Shown here in pieces: positions 7,585-16,862 of a stretch of 64,000 nt of DNA. The stretch lies in contig NZ_CP096203.1 in NCBI RefSeq assembly GCF_023195755.1, positions 1,860,001-1,924,000 on the forward strand, in the 5' to 3' direction. A model generated the notes under the pieces. It did no database searches and had not been told where the DNA came from. It saw only the letters and a program-made list of their open reading frames with translations. The position numbers were made by a program, and so were the translations under genes. The stretch is from Chryseobacterium nepalense. Its GTDB lineage: Bacteria; Bacteroidota; Bacteroidia; Flavobacteriales; Weeksellaceae. Numbering within the stretch: the stretch's first letter is position 1; each line of letters opens with the position of its first letter.

Positions 7585-7604
7585 CTATATCATTTAAAGA
7601 GTTT

Positions 7605-10600
7605 TTATTCCTTAATAAATTTCTTTTGGGCAGTACCCTTTACGTCATCAATATCAATTACATAAACTCCATTAATCAAAGTATGTACATCAATCTTATT
7701 GTTCAGGATAATCCCTGTTGATACGATTTGACCTGTAGCATTATAGATTTTATAATTGGCTTTAGCGCTGATATTTTTTACGTTCAATACCGTTTTTACC
7801 GGGTTTGGATAAATCAGGATGTCTTCCTGGTTTACAGGATTCGGTACAATCGGCTTAGTAATTCTTACAGTATAATCTTCCACTTCACCATTCGGGACAG
7901 TTGTACAATTCACCGGAATTCCGTCTTTTTGAAGAGCGACACGCATTACAACATATTTAAAATCCGTAAGGCTGATGAATGCATCAATAGGGACAGAGAA
8001 TGTTCCGGTGATCGTCTGCTCGTTATTAGGTCCTGAAACGAAAACTCTTTCATCAATATCAAAGTATCCGTTTCTGTTGAAGTCAATCCACACAGCAACT
8101 CCTGCATTAGTATTTCCTGAGATCTTTTTTTCAATGGTAATTTTATTATCAGAAGACCCTTGAATCAATTCAATGAATTTTGCAGTTACACCTGTATAAT
8201 CACTGTAGTTGGAAGCTACAGACTGGTTTACCATTTCCGGTTTTCCGTTTGGTGTTACTGTCACTTTTGAAATATATTCAGAAGATGAAGTTGTAGCTGT
8301 CATCTGGCAATATACTATTGTAGGCGTTGTGAAGAGATACAGCAGTGTATAATTTCCTGCAGTTCCGCTACAAACATTTGCTACCTGCATTTCATACTGG
8401 GTAAGCTCCAAAAGACCTGTTAATGTAACTGTATTGGTATTGGAAGTTACGGTTGTCCAGCTAGGAATACCCACTTTTCTATATCTGAGTACATACGTTG
8501 CACCAGGGAAAGGTTCCCAGGTAACCTGCGCCGTAGTTGTGGTAAGATTCGTAATCGTCAATCCCGGAGGAGCAATTTCACATGTTCTTTCCGTAGTAAA
8601 TACTTTAGGATTAGACCATGGATTCATTGTATTTTCATTATCACACATATTGGCAATCTGTACTTCATAAGAAGTATACACATTCAATCCTGTAAGAGGG
8701 AATGTATTGGCAGGTGCCGCAGGCAAAGGAATATTTGCACTCCAACCACCGTTTCCGCTTCCTACGATTCTGTATCGTATGAAATAATGTGAGCTTACTG
8801 CCAAAGGCGACCATGTAACTAAAGCCGAATTGGTTGTAATATTACTGATGGTAACATTCGGAGGTGTAGGATCGCATCTCGTAGTAAATGTATTGTTGGA
8901 AGGTGTACCCTGATTACCGTTACATACTGCAATTACCTGTACTTCATATAATGTTGCAGATAAAAGGTTGTTTAATGTCGTTGTATTAGTAGGCTGCGGA
9001 TAAGGAGCTGCCGCAACACTTGTGGTTTGCCAAGGCGCACCTGTTCCCTGCGGTCTGTAATTAATGATATAACTTGCTCCACCGGTATCCTGAGGCCATG
9101 TTAATACTATCGAATTATGAGTAGGGGTTCCAAGCGTTACAACCGGAGTTGCTGTGCTGCAAACACGTACATTAATATTGTCAATTGCAACAGGAGGCTG
9201 CGTACCGCCTGATGAGTCATTTCTCCATTCAAAAACAAGACGCATTGTAGTCCCTGCAAAACTTGAAATATTTAAAGCAGGGTTAAGAACAGTCTGCCAT
9301 GTCGACTGCTGATTGTAATTCGCTCCAATCTGTATTCTTCCTGTTCCAGCAGTGATCTGCGTTCCTGACGTAGGCATGAACGTAGCAGGTACAAGCCAAA
9401 CTCTCAGATAATCCCAGCTTGATTCTCCTTCAGCTTTCCAGTCAAATGAGAATGTAGCAGTCGTAGTATTTGCCGGAATTGCAATATCCCTGTATGCATG
9501 TACCACACTTGATGATCCCGTGTTGTAAGCATTAGTTGTTCCGTTGGTATTGGAAATATATAATGAGTTTGCCGGATTTCCCGTTGCAGAACCGTAAACC
9601 CACTTGTTAACCTGGGTTCCGTTGGTATATCCCAAATCACTTCCTGAAGTAAACTGCTGTATATAAGGAAGTGTAGCAGGAATCTGCGTTGTGGTAAAGC
9701 TTGGTCCCGCAACCCAGAAGCTTCTGTCTGACCCTGCACACACCGAACGCACCCAGAAATAATAGGTTGTATTTGGCGTTAGAGGAGTCAGCGTTGCCGA
9801 AGTCGTTGCTGAAGTTGAAGTTGGGGCAGTAGACGCTATCGGAGGTACATTCGTTGTTGTAAGATAAATCTGATATCCTCCTACAGGTGCAGGTGACGGA
9901 GCAGTCCAGCTTATAGATGCCGTATTAGACCCTACACTTGTTACCTGAACATTTATCGGAACTTTACATGTAGGAATACTCAAATTAATATTATCAATAG
10001 CAATAGGAGGCTGTGTTCCGCCTGAAGAGTCATTTCTCCATTCAAACACAAGACGCATAACGCCTCCTGCAAAAGAACTTAGGTTAAGTCCCGTATTGAA
10101 ATAATTTTGCCATGTTGTCTGCTGGTTCATATTCCCTCCTACCTGGATTCTTCCACCACCAGTGGTAATTTGGGTTCCGACAGTAGGCACAAAACTTACC
10201 GGTACCATCCAAACTCTCAGATAGTCCCAGCTTGATTCTCCATCTCCTTTCCAGTCAAACATTAACGTAGCATCCGTTGTTCCCGCAGGAACAATAATAT
10301 CTCTGTATGCATGAACAACACTTGATGATCCTGTATTGTAAGCATTGGTAGTTCCATTGGTATTGGAAATATATAATGAGTTGGCAGGATTTCCTGTTGC
10401 GGAACCATATACCCATTTATTAACCTGAGTTCCGTTAGAAAGCTGCAGGTCATTTGCTGTAGAGAAATTCTGTGTGTAAGGAATCGTAGCCGGCACCTGA
10501 GTAGTAGAGAATGAAGGACCTGCTACCCAAACACTTTTATCGTTGGCACCACAAATTGAACGTACCCACCAGTAATAGGTAGTGGAAGTAGTCAATCCTG

Positions 10601-11381
10601 CTGGACTCACTGATGTTCCTGCATTGGCAACTCCCGGTGTAGCGGCAGTAGGTGGTGTGTTGGTAGTGCTCAGGTAATATTCATATCCTGATCCGGGCAC
10701 AGGTGAAGGAGCATTCCATGTTAAAGTAGCAGTGGTAGTTCCAATGGTGGGAACAGCCATACCGGAAGGCATAATACAAGTCGGAATGCTAATATTAATA
10801 TTATCAACCGCAATTGGCGGCTGAGTTCCGAAAATACCGTCATTTCTCCATTCAAACACAAGCCTCATGGTTGATCCGGCGTAAGTTGTGATATTCAGAC
10901 TGGGATTACTGTATGTTTGCCACGTAGATTGCTGATTAAACTCTCCTACCTGAACTCTTCCTGTTCCGGTGGTAATCTGGGTACCTACAGTAGGTGTAAA
11001 TGTAGCCGGAACCAGCCATACCCTCAGGTAATCCCAACCGGATTCTCCCTCTCCTTTCCAATCAAATGAAAAATTGGCGATTGAGGATCCCGCAGGTATC
11101 GTAATATCCCTGTAAGCATGCACAACACTCGATGAGTTGGTATTGTAGTTATTGGCGGTCCCATTATTATCAGAGATATAAATAGAACTGCCTGTATTTC
11201 CGGTCACAGCACCGTAAAACCACTTGTTCGTCGCAGTCCCGTTAAGGAGCGTGAAATCGTTAGCAGTGTTAAAATCCTGTGAATACGGTAATGTTGCAGG
11301 TGCCTGTCCATAGGCATCCGGTATGGCGCCTAAATTTAACAAACACAGAAGAAGTACTATAAAAGTAGAAATTTTCTTCAT
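7605..11381 (-). CDS. Large T9SS-secreted modular surface protein (Fn3, GEVED, sorting domain)
   Basis: This 1258-residue protein has a signal peptide (1-25). Three copies of a roughly 175-residue jelly-roll-like module follow (about 26-202, 297-472, 567-741), each with YRDI, SFDWK.EGES.WDYLRVW, MRLVFEWRND and PP(I/V)A(V/I)DNIN signatures. Fibronectin type III domains lie between and after them (about 203-295, 473-566, 742-835, 838-932, 935-1020). Next is a GEVED domain (WIDFNRNGYFDIDE ... GEVEDYTV), and last a type IX sorting domain (LIYPNPVKTVLNV ... KKFIKE). It is presumably exported through the T9SS to the cell surface or medium; adhesion or polymer binding is likely but unproven. A TAGATTTG -7 box lies 27 bases before the ATG, and a terminator follows. 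Confidence 0.9.
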   Translation of the reverse strand: MKKISTFIVLLLCLLNLGAIPDAYGQAPATLPYSQDFNTANDFTLLNGTATNKWFYGAVTGNTGSSIYISDNNGTANNYNTNSSSVVHAYRDITIPAGSSIANFSFDWKGEGESGWDYLRVWLVPATFTPTVGTQITTGTGRVQVGEFNQQSTWQTYSNPSLNITTYAGSTMRLVFEWRNDGIFGTQPPIAVDNINISIPTCIMPSGMAVPTIGTTTATLTWNAPSPVPGSGYEYYLSTTNTPPTAATPGVANAGTSVSPAGLTTSTTYYWWVRSICGANDKSVWVAGPSFSTTQVPATIPYTQNFSTANDLQLSNGTQVNKWVYGSATGNPANSLYISNTNGTTNAYNTGSSSVVHAYRDIIVPAGTTDATLMFDWKGDGESSWDYLRVWMVPVSFVPTVGTQITTGGGRIQVGGNMNQQTTWQNYFNTGLNLSSFAGGVMRLVFEWRNDSSGGTQPPIAIDNINLSIPTCKVPINVQVTSVGSNTASISWTAPSPAPVGGYQIYLTTTNVPPIASTAPTSTSATTSATLTPLTPNTTYYFWVRSVCAGSDRSFWVAGPSFTTTQIPATLPYIQQFTSGSDLGYTNGTQVNKWVYGSATGNPANSLYISNTNGTTNAYNTGSSSVVHAYRDIAIPANTTTATFSFDWKAEGESSWDYLRVWLVPATFMPTSGTQITAGTGRIQIGANYNQQSTWQTVLNPALNISSFAGTTMRLVFEWRNDSSGGTQPPVAIDNINVRVCSTATPVVTLGTPTHNSIVLTWPQDTGGASYIINYRPQGTGAPWQTTSVAAAPYPQPTNTTTLNNLLSATLYEVQVIAVCNGNQGTPSNNTFTTRCDPTPPNVTISNITTNSALVTWSPLAVSSHYFIRYRIVGSGNGGWSANIPLPAAPANTFPLTGLNVYTSYEVQIANMCDNENTMNPWSNPKVFTTERTCEIAPPGLTITNLTTTTAQVTWEPFPGATYVLRYRKVGIPSWTTVTSNTNTVTLTGLLELTQYEMQVANVCSGTAGNYTLLYLFTTPTIVYCQMTATTSSSEYISKVTVTPNGKPEMVNQSVASNYSDYTGVTAKFIELIQGSSDNKITIEKKISGNTNAGVAVWIDFNRNGYFDIDERVFVSGPNNEQTITGTFSVPIDAFISLTDFKYVVMRVALQKDGIPVNCTTVPNGEVEDYTVRITKPIVPNPVNQEDILIYPNPVKTVLNVKNISAKANYKIYNATGQIVSTGIILNNKIDVHTLINGVYVIDIDDVKGTAQKKFIKE
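9159..11306 (-). repeat. Three tandem coding repeats inside the surface protein
   Basis: Units of about 810 bases begin near 11306, 10493 and 9683; the third is truncated after the first module. Units 2 and 3 are very similar at nucleotide level, and a NKWVYGSATGNPANSLYISN stretch is identical in both, pointing to recent internal duplication. Confidence 0.75.
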
Positions 11382-11407
11382 AAGTTATCATTTAATATTA
11401 ATCCTTG

Positions 11408-11415
11408 CAAATCTA
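11408..11415 (-). promoter_or_regulatory. -7 box TAGATTTG of the surface protein gene
   Basis: Minus-strand TAGATTTG, 26 bases upstream of the ATG at 11381; matches TAnnTTTG. Confidence 0.65.
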
Positions 11416-11589
11416 ATTCGTTTTTTGATAATATAAAGCATATAACAGCATGTTTTTTATAAAAAATACCGAACATGACCATCTAAAATTTATCAAAAAT
11501 AATATTATATTACTTTACACTTAACGATCTATTCATACTTTTATTATTAATAAAGCAGAATTATATCATTACGAAAAGTATAAATATGT

Positions 11590-11650
11590 TCAAAAAATAG
11601 GATCCCCATACAGGAGACCCTAAAAACACAAATGATGAAAAAAAATTTTT
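11590..11650 (-). ncRNA. Diverged relative of the repeated RNA-like element (copy E)
   Basis: On the minus strand TTTTCAT, seven bases, then GTTTTTA, leading into a nine-pair stem AGGGTCTCC/GGGGATCCT (with G-U pairs, loop TGTAT) and a T-tract. The spacing mimics copies A-C, but the core differs and no -7 box is seen. Confidence 0.35.
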
Positions 11651-11772
11651 ATAGAATCAATTAATTTAATTCTGAAGTCAAAGTTAAATATGAAAAAAAA
11701 TAATGTTTATGATTCGAATCACAGTGCATTAAATTCTATTTATTTAAATAAATTCTGAAATTTTATAAAAGC

Positions 11773-11800
11773 AAAACTCCTCAAGGGTCGTGAGGAGTTT
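11773..11800. terminator. Hairpin terminator after the 96-residue lipoprotein gene
   Basis: AAACTCCTCA pairs with TGAGGAGTTT around a 7-base loop; T-rich on the minus strand downstream, A-rich on the other side. Confidence 0.7.
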
Positions 11801-11834
11801 AAAAAAGGGTATATGGGGTCTAAAAAAGTGTCTT

Positions 11835-12125
11835 TTATCTCGCGGAATCAGTTCGGGTACCTGAAGAACTCTGAGTTCCTCTGTTAGATCCGTTGTTCTG
11901 ATTAGGGCTTGTAGTCTGGTTTCCTGTTCCGCTTCCCTGGTTCATTGCACTGTCTCTAACACTTGCCGTGGTATCCATTGCCGTTCCGGTTGTTGTATTA
12001 TCAGGAGTCATTGTTCCTGTTCCGGCAGAATCACTCATAGAGTTGTTTTCATTCTGCGTTTCCTGCTTTTTGCAGCTTACAGCAAAAAGACTTATTCCTA
12101 GCATTAATAGCATTACTTTTTTCAT
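11835..12125 (-). CDS. Small low-complexity lipoprotein
   Basis: A 96-residue protein with a lipoprotein signal peptide and lipobox LFAVSC, so Cys18 should be lipidated. The mature part is almost entirely Ser, Thr, Asn, Gly and Gln with no predictable fold. A TAATTTTG -7 box lies about 30 bases upstream (12161-12154). Function unknown; such tails are common in flavobacterial lipoproteins. Confidence 0.75.
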   Translation of the reverse strand: MKKVMLLMLGISLFAVSCKKQETQNENNSMSDSAGTGTMTPDNTTTGTAMDTTASVRDSAMNQGSGTGNQTTSPNQNNGSNRGTQSSSGTRTDSAR

Positions 12126-12153
12126 ATAAAATTTTTTGGTGTCTGATTTTGGT

Positions 12154-12161
12154 CAAAATTA
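12154..12161 (-). promoter_or_regulatory. -7 box TAATTTTG of the 96-residue lipoprotein gene
   Basis: Minus-strand TAATTTTG, 28 bases upstream of the ATG. Confidence 0.55.
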
Positions 12162-12260
12162 TACACAAAACCTAAATAATAATATGAGTGAGATCATAAT
12201 ATTGTGAATTGATACGAATTTTATAAAAATTTCTCAGTAACACTATAGATGACAAAAAAA

Positions 12261-12704
12261 TTATTCTTCCCAGATAATAGGAATATATATCGTGATATAG
12301 CCATCAGCATCTACCTGATCAGATGATACAATCCCAGTAACAGAGCCATATCCTACCCAGCCACCCTGCCCCTGCATGGCTGTAAAGGTATAAGTGCCCG
12401 CAGGAATTCCTTCATAATATTTAGGCAATGCCTGAAAACCTCCACCTGCATATGTTTCGAAAGACTCACCGGTAGCAGTATTGGTAGCTACAAAATTTCC
12501 CACGTCATAACTTCCTGAAAGAGTTTTGGTCCCATTTTGTGACATCAATCCATAACGGATGGTGTAATTCTGAGTTTTAGAAATTTCTTTTTTACTTACA
12601 GGAACCTTTTTATCCTGAACCATAAAATCATCATTGGATGAACATCCGTTAAGCATTGCCAGTAATATTGGCAACAGCATCAATTTAAAAGTTGTATTTT
12701 TCAT
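12261..12704 (-). CDS. Hypothetical lipoprotein
   Basis: A 147-residue protein with a lipoprotein signal peptide (lipobox LNGC, Cys21) followed by SSNDD. The mature domain is beta-rich with Gly/Tyr-rich segments (YAGGGFQALPKYYEGIPAG, GQGGWVGYGSVTG), compatible with a small beta-sandwich. It is a single gene between two other lipoprotein genes; no family recognised. Confidence 0.75.
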   Translation of the reverse strand: MKNTTFKLMLLPILLAMLNGCSSNDDFMVQDKKVPVSKKEISKTQNYTIRYGLMSQNGTKTLSGSYDVGNFVATNTATGESFETYAGGGFQALPKYYEGIPAGTYTFTAMQGQGGWVGYGSVTGIVSSDQVDADGYITIYIPIIWEE

Positions 12705-12937
12705 ATTAATATAGTTTGGAATTATAAAATTACCCTTTTTATATTAATTCAACACCAAGAGAAAATTAAATAAAAGTTATGTCTATTAATCCCCTATTAA
12801 TGCATATTTAGCATATATATTAGAATATATTTAATATTTTTTTTAAAATTTTAACATCACTTAACTAAATATTGGCGTCATAATTGGAAATACTATTCTG
12901 TCAAAGCTGGTCTTTGAGACCTATTAAAATTTGAATT

Positions 12938-13477
12938 ATGAAAACTATAGTGTTAACAGGATTATTATCAGTATTTGCACTGACAGCCTGTAAAAAAGAT
13001 GATCAGATAGCCGAAAAATCTTTGGAACAGCAAAAAATGGAGTTCCAGATGAGACAATTGGAAATAGAAAAACAAAAATTAGCTATTGAAAAAGAAAAGA
13101 TAGCTTACGAAACGCAAAAAAAAGCAGACAGCGTGGCTGAAGTTGAAAAAGCAAAAACAGCCGCTGCAAACGCGAAGCCTCAGGTAATCAGAGAAACGCA
13201 TACGGTTTACAGAGACAGACCTAGCTCAAGTTCAAGCAGTGGATCTTATGCCAATAGCGGAACAAGTGCATCCCAGGGTACAACTCAGAAAAAAGGGATG
13301 AGTGAAGCTGCTAAAGGTACCATTATTGGTGCTGTCGGCGGGGCCGCGTTGGGAGCGATTGTTAACAAGAAAAGTCCGGGTGCCGGTGCCGCTATTGGTG
13401 GTGTAATTGGTGGTGCCACAGGATATACTTTAGGTAGAGCACAGGACAGAAAAAGCGGAAGAGTACAGCCTCGTTAA
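12938..13477 (+). CDS. Lipoprotein with coiled coil and glycine-zipper domain
   Basis: 179 residues. The N-terminal lipobox LTAC (Cys18) is followed by a charged helical region rich in Glu, Gln and Lys (LEQQKMEFQMRQLEIEKQKL), a Ser/Gly/Thr linker, and a C-terminal glycine zipper (IIGAVGGAALGAIVNKK ... AAIGGVIGGATGYTLG) like the YMGG-type and OmpA-like glycine-zipper families. Such zippers insert in or associate with membranes. A terminator follows at once. Confidence 0.8.
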   Translation: MKTIVLTGLLSVFALTACKKDDQIAEKSLEQQKMEFQMRQLEIEKQKLAIEKEKIAYETQKKADSVAEVEKAKTAAANAKPQVIRETHTVYRDRPSSSSSSGSYANSGTSASQGTTQKKGMSEAAKGTIIGAVGGAALGAIVNKKSPGAGAAIGGVIGGATGYTLGRAQDRKSGRVQPR

Positions 13478-13497
13478 TTATTTTCACAATAAATAGA

Positions 13498-13527
13498 AAG
13501 ATTGCTTATTTTTAAGCAATCTTTTTT
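13498..13527 (+). terminator. Terminator running into the next start codon
   Basis: AAGATTGCTTA (13498-13508) pairs with TAAGCAATCTT (13513-13523); the T-tract ends directly at the ATG of the next gene (13528). Confidence 0.85.
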
Positions 13528-15171
13528 ATGCTGTTAATGTTCCTTTCTACAATCATTCTAATTCCCACCCTCATGGGCTGGGGAAAGATAATACACTCTG
13601 TATTAGGACCTTACACAGGAGGAGTTGCGGGTCATGCTTTTTCAGGAATTTTAGGATTGAGTATTATTTTCACAATACTTTCATTCTTCATACCATTAAA
13701 TTTTTATGTGGAAGTTTCTGCAATATGTATGGGCCTTTTATTTTTTTTCAGGGACCATTTATATAAAAAGTTCCACGCATTTTCTAAAAAAGATTGTATA
13801 ATAATTGTTACCGCTTCAATAATCATTGTCTTTTGCTCATCTTTCTATCCCTTTGTTCTGGACCATTACGGTTACTATGTTCCCAGCATCAGATGGCTTA
13901 CTGAATATGGAATGGTAAAAGGTATTTCAAATCTTGATATTACTTTAGGGCAAATGTCGGTCTGGCATATATTTCAGGCAGGGTTCTCTCATTTTTCAGA
14001 TCCTTTTTTAAGAATCAATTCTATAGTACTTATTGTTTATATCTTATATATCATTGAAGAAAAGAGCTGGATCCAATTATGTTTTATACCGGTCCTGCTG
14101 CTTTTTTCCCAATCACCAAGTCCTGATTTACCGGTAATCGTATTTTCTTTAATTATTTTAAATGAAATTATGAAGGGAAATACTTCAGCAAGTTCTTTAT
14201 TTGTCTTTTCATCCTTTGTTTTCATTATAAAACCAACCATGGTATGGCTTCCTATTCTGGGATTTTTATATTCATTTTGCATTATTAAATCAAGGTTCAA
14301 CAGTGTACTACCCGGATTTGCTGTCATTCTGCTCTTTTTCATTAAAAATATATATACCTTCGGATATCCCATTTTCCCTGTCGCTTTCCCGAATTTGGAA
14401 GTACATTGGCAGCCAAATCCTGAAATTCTCAAAATATCTTCCCGGTTTGCCATTCAGAAAACCTATGATATGCAATATTCTTATGAAGAAATCAGGAATT
14501 TTTCTTTCACAGACTATATTAAAAACTGGTATCTTTTAGATGGAATCAAGTCAAAAATCAATATACTCTTTATAGTGAGTATTCTTATATTTATTGTCTT
14601 TACCATTATTAAAAAAAACAGGACTATTACCTTAATTTGTATATCTCTTATCATTAAAAGCATCGCAGTGCTTCTTTTTTCAGCACAGTACAGGTTCTTT
14701 ATCGATGTTTTTTTTGTCATTTTCTTTGTGCTTTTGGCAAGTTTTTTTAACAGACAAAAATCTCTTATTGTATTTTTTGCTTTAAGCACTATTATCATTA
14801 GTTTTTTAATGATACCCGATATTCTCAAAACCTATCTTCCGAGTTTCAGACCCGGAAGTTTTATGAGCAAATATGAATTGAAACAACTGTACAAACCTTC
14901 CACCTATCATTACCATAATTTTAATTCATATAAAATCGGTAATTTAAAGTTTAATGTTTCAAAAAATTATCCCTATAATTTTGATACGCCGCTTCCTGCT
15001 ATTTCCGAAAGTTATATCTACAGTAATATTAAAGCCGGAATTTTCCCCCAATTGGCAGATGAAAAAAATGTACATCAAGGGTTTATCTGGAAAAAATTAA
15101 CACCAGAACAAAAAGCAGAAGCTGAAAAAGTAATTTATTCTATAAAAAAAACCTATCAGCAGAACAGATAA
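13528..15171 (+). CDS. Polytopic membrane protein, LIC_10190-like
   Basis: 547 residues with about ten to twelve hydrophobic segments and a C-terminal soluble tail after residue 420. The loop after the early helices carries DHYGYYVPSIRWLTEYGMVKG, and helices contain PSPDLPVIVFSLIILNE and KPTMVWLPILGFLY, which match the LIC_10190-type membrane family (GT-C glycosyltransferase-like topology, function unknown). The start at 13528 abuts the upstream terminator, so the gene either has a leaderless transcript or starts at the second Met (13537). The family call is from memory of motif layout. Confidence 0.7.
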   Translation: MLLMFLSTIILIPTLMGWGKIIHSVLGPYTGGVAGHAFSGILGLSIIFTILSFFIPLNFYVEVSAICMGLLFFFRDHLYKKFHAFSKKDCIIIVTASIIIVFCSSFYPFVLDHYGYYVPSIRWLTEYGMVKGISNLDITLGQMSVWHIFQAGFSHFSDPFLRINSIVLIVYILYIIEEKSWIQLCFIPVLLLFSQSPSPDLPVIVFSLIILNEIMKGNTSASSLFVFSSFVFIIKPTMVWLPILGFLYSFCIIKSRFNSVLPGFAVILLFFIKNIYTFGYPIFPVAFPNLEVHWQPNPEILKISSRFAIQKTYDMQYSYEEIRNFSFTDYIKNWYLLDGIKSKINILFIVSILIFIVFTIIKKNRTITLICISLIIKSIAVLLFSAQYRFFIDVFFVIFFVLLASFFNRQKSLIVFFALSTIIISFLMIPDILKTYLPSFRPGSFMSKYELKQLYKPSTYHYHNFNSYKIGNLKFNVSKNYPYNFDTPLPAISESYIYSNIKAGIFPQLADEKNVHQGFIWKKLTPEQKAEAEKVIYSIKKTYQQNR

Positions 15172-15200
15172 CCTTCATTTTAAATATGGATAAAAAGCCG

Positions 15201-15208
15201 TAAATTTG
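15201..15208 (+). promoter_or_regulatory. -7 box TAAATTTG abutting aroC
   Basis: The box ends only 4 bases before the aroC ATG (15213), so a transcript from it would be leaderless or nearly so. Confidence 0.65.
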
Positions 15209-15212
15209 TAGT

Positions 15213-16283
15213 ATGTTAAATACTTTAGGTAATCTTCTCAGCCTTACAACATTCGGAGAAAGTCATGGTCCCGCTTATGGCGGAATTATCAATAATTTCC
15301 CCGCAGGCCTTCAGGTTGATTTTGATAAAATACAATATGAATTGGGCCGCAGAAAACCGGGACAGTCTTCTATCGTAACTCAAAGAAAAGAAAGCGATAC
15401 CGTACAGTTTCTTTCAGGGATTTTTGACGGAAAAACAACAGGAACTCCCATTGGTTTTATTATTGAAAATGAAAATCAGAAATCAAAAGATTATGATCAT
15501 ATTGCACAATCTTACCGGCCGAGCCATGCCGATTTTACGTATGATCAAAAGTATGGACTGAGAGATTATCGCGGAGGCGGAAAATCTTCTGCAAGAGAAA
15601 CCATGAACTGGGTAGTGGCTGGAGCTTTAGCAAAACAATTGCTATCCGACATAGAAATCAATGCTTACGTTTCTTCCGTAGGTGAAATTTTCTGTGAAAA
15701 ACCTTATCAGGCACTCGATTTTTCAAAAACGGAAAGCAATGAGGTACGGTGTCCCGATCCGGAAACGGCAGAAAAAATGATCGAAAAAATTAAAGAGATC
15801 AAAAAAGAAGGAAATACGATTGGCGGTACCATTACCTGTGTCATCAAAAATGTTCCGGTAGGAATTGGCGAACCTGTTTTTTCAAAACTCCAGGCTGAAC
15901 TGGCCAAAGCGATGATGAACATTAATGCTGCCAAGGGATTTGAATACGGAAGCGGTTTCTGCGGTGCTAAAATGACAGGAAAGGATCATAATGATCTTTT
16001 TAACGAAGATTTTACTACCAGATCAAATCTTTCAGGAGGAATTCAGGGAGGAATTTCAAACGGAATGGACATCTATTTCCGTGTAGCCTTTAAGCCGGTC
16101 GCAACGATTCTGAGACCACAGGAAAGTATAGATAAAAACGGAAATCCGGTAATCGTGGAAGGAAAAGGACGCCATGATCCATGTGTGGTCCCAAGAGCAG
16201 TTCCAGTGGTAGAAAGCCTTGCTGCTTTTGTTCTGGCAGATCTGTTCCTGATTAATAAAACAAGAAATATCAACCATTTTTAA
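15213..16283 (+). CDS. aroC: Chorismate synthase AroC
   Basis: It converts 5-enolpyruvylshikimate 3-phosphate to chorismate using reduced FMN, the last step of the shikimate pathway. 356 residues, full length. The motifs are textbook: [13 protein letters not shown] at the N-terminus, [32 protein letters not shown], the [11 protein letters not shown] loop, [11 protein letters not shown], and the terminal [15 protein letters not shown]. The thioredoxin-like gene starts 14 bases downstream, so it probably heads a transcript running to the TlpA gene. Confidence 0.97.
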   Translation: MLNTLGNLLSLTTFGESHGPAYGGIINNFPAGLQVDFDKIQYELGRRKPGQSSIVTQRKESDTVQFLSGIFDGKTTGTPIGFIIENENQKSKDYDHIAQSYRPSHADFTYDQKYGLRDYRGGGKSSARETMNWVVAGALAKQLLSDIEINAYVSSVGEIFCEKPYQALDFSKTESNEVRCPDPETAEKMIEKIKEIKKEGNTIGGTITCVIKNVPVGIGEPVFSKLQAELAKAMMNINAAKGFEYGSGFCGAKMTGKDHNDLFNEDFTTRSNLSGGIQGGISNGMDIYFRVAFKPVATILRPQESIDKNGNPVIVEGKGRHDPCVVPRAVPVVESLAAFVLADLFLINKTRNINHF

Positions 16284-16297
16284 TACATACATTAGTA

Positions 16298-16861
16298 ATG
16301 AAAAATTACTGGGAACAAGGCATCTCTTTTGAAGAGTATGTAAAAACAGGAAGACAGAGATTAGAAAACCCTGCCAGTCAGCAGGAAGCAGATTATAAAC
16401 AATATTACGAACTGGGACTTCAGAGAATCGACAGAACCTTAAAGAAGTATGTTCCGGATGAAAATCAGCTTAAAGAGCTTGAAGCCAAAAATTTTGAAGG
16501 TAAAATACTTATCATCTCCGAAGTATGGTGTGGTGATGCCAGTGCCACGGTTCCGGCTTTGGTTAAATTTTTCGAAGGCCGGAATGAAGTACGTATTTTC
16601 CTGAGAGACCATGATAAAAGTTTAATCAATCAATTTTTAACGAATGGTACGGAATCCATTCCGAAGGTAATTATCCTGGATAAAGATTTTCAGGTTAAAA
16701 ATTCATGGGGTCCTCGTCCGAAGTTCGGAACAGAGTTATTGATGAAATACAAAGCTGATCCTGTAGCTTATCCTAAAGATCTTTTTTACAATGACCTTCA
16801 GATTTATTATGCCAAAAACAGGGGTAAGGATGCTGTTCAGGAAATTTTGGAATTGTTGTAG
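16298..16861 (+). CDS. Thioredoxin-family protein with a single-Cys WCGDAS motif
   Basis: 187 residues, cytoplasmic, of the thioredoxin_9 type. The active-site region reads SEVWCGDASATVP, where the second cysteine of CxxC is absent (C-G-D-A), and a cis-Pro region follows (ESIPKVIILD). This points to a non-redox or monothiol role rather than a classical disulfide reductase. It is followed after one base by a secreted protein gene and then TlpA. Confidence 0.85.
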   Translation: MKNYWEQGISFEEYVKTGRQRLENPASQQEADYKQYYELGLQRIDRTLKKYVPDENQLKELEAKNFEGKILIISEVWCGDASATVPALVKFFEGRNEVRIFLRDHDKSLINQFLTNGTESIPKVIILDKDFQVKNSWGPRPKFGTELLMKYKADPVAYPKDLFYNDLQIYYAKNRGKDAVQEILELL

Positions 16862-16862
16862 A

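Larger units (their letters stand above)
7247..7604. other. Intergenic stretch carrying element copy C
   Basis: Apart from copy C (7284-7362) and the terminator near 7560, this AT-rich region shows no gene. Confidence 0.6.
11382..11834. other. 453-base AT-rich intergenic stretch
   Basis: It holds the promoter of the surface protein gene, a diverged RNA-like element (11590-11650) and a terminator hairpin (11773-11800). No coding frame is supported. Confidence 0.6.

Noticed and set aside
3305..7604. Attachment-site duplication of the tRNA-Cys 3' end
   Set aside because: I saw no second copy of the tRNA 3' sequence within the window, so an island boundary cannot be shown.
9159..11306. CRISPR-like repeats in 7.6-11.4 kb
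   Set aside because: The repeats are about 800 bases long, coding and in frame, so they are protein modules rather than CRISPR units.
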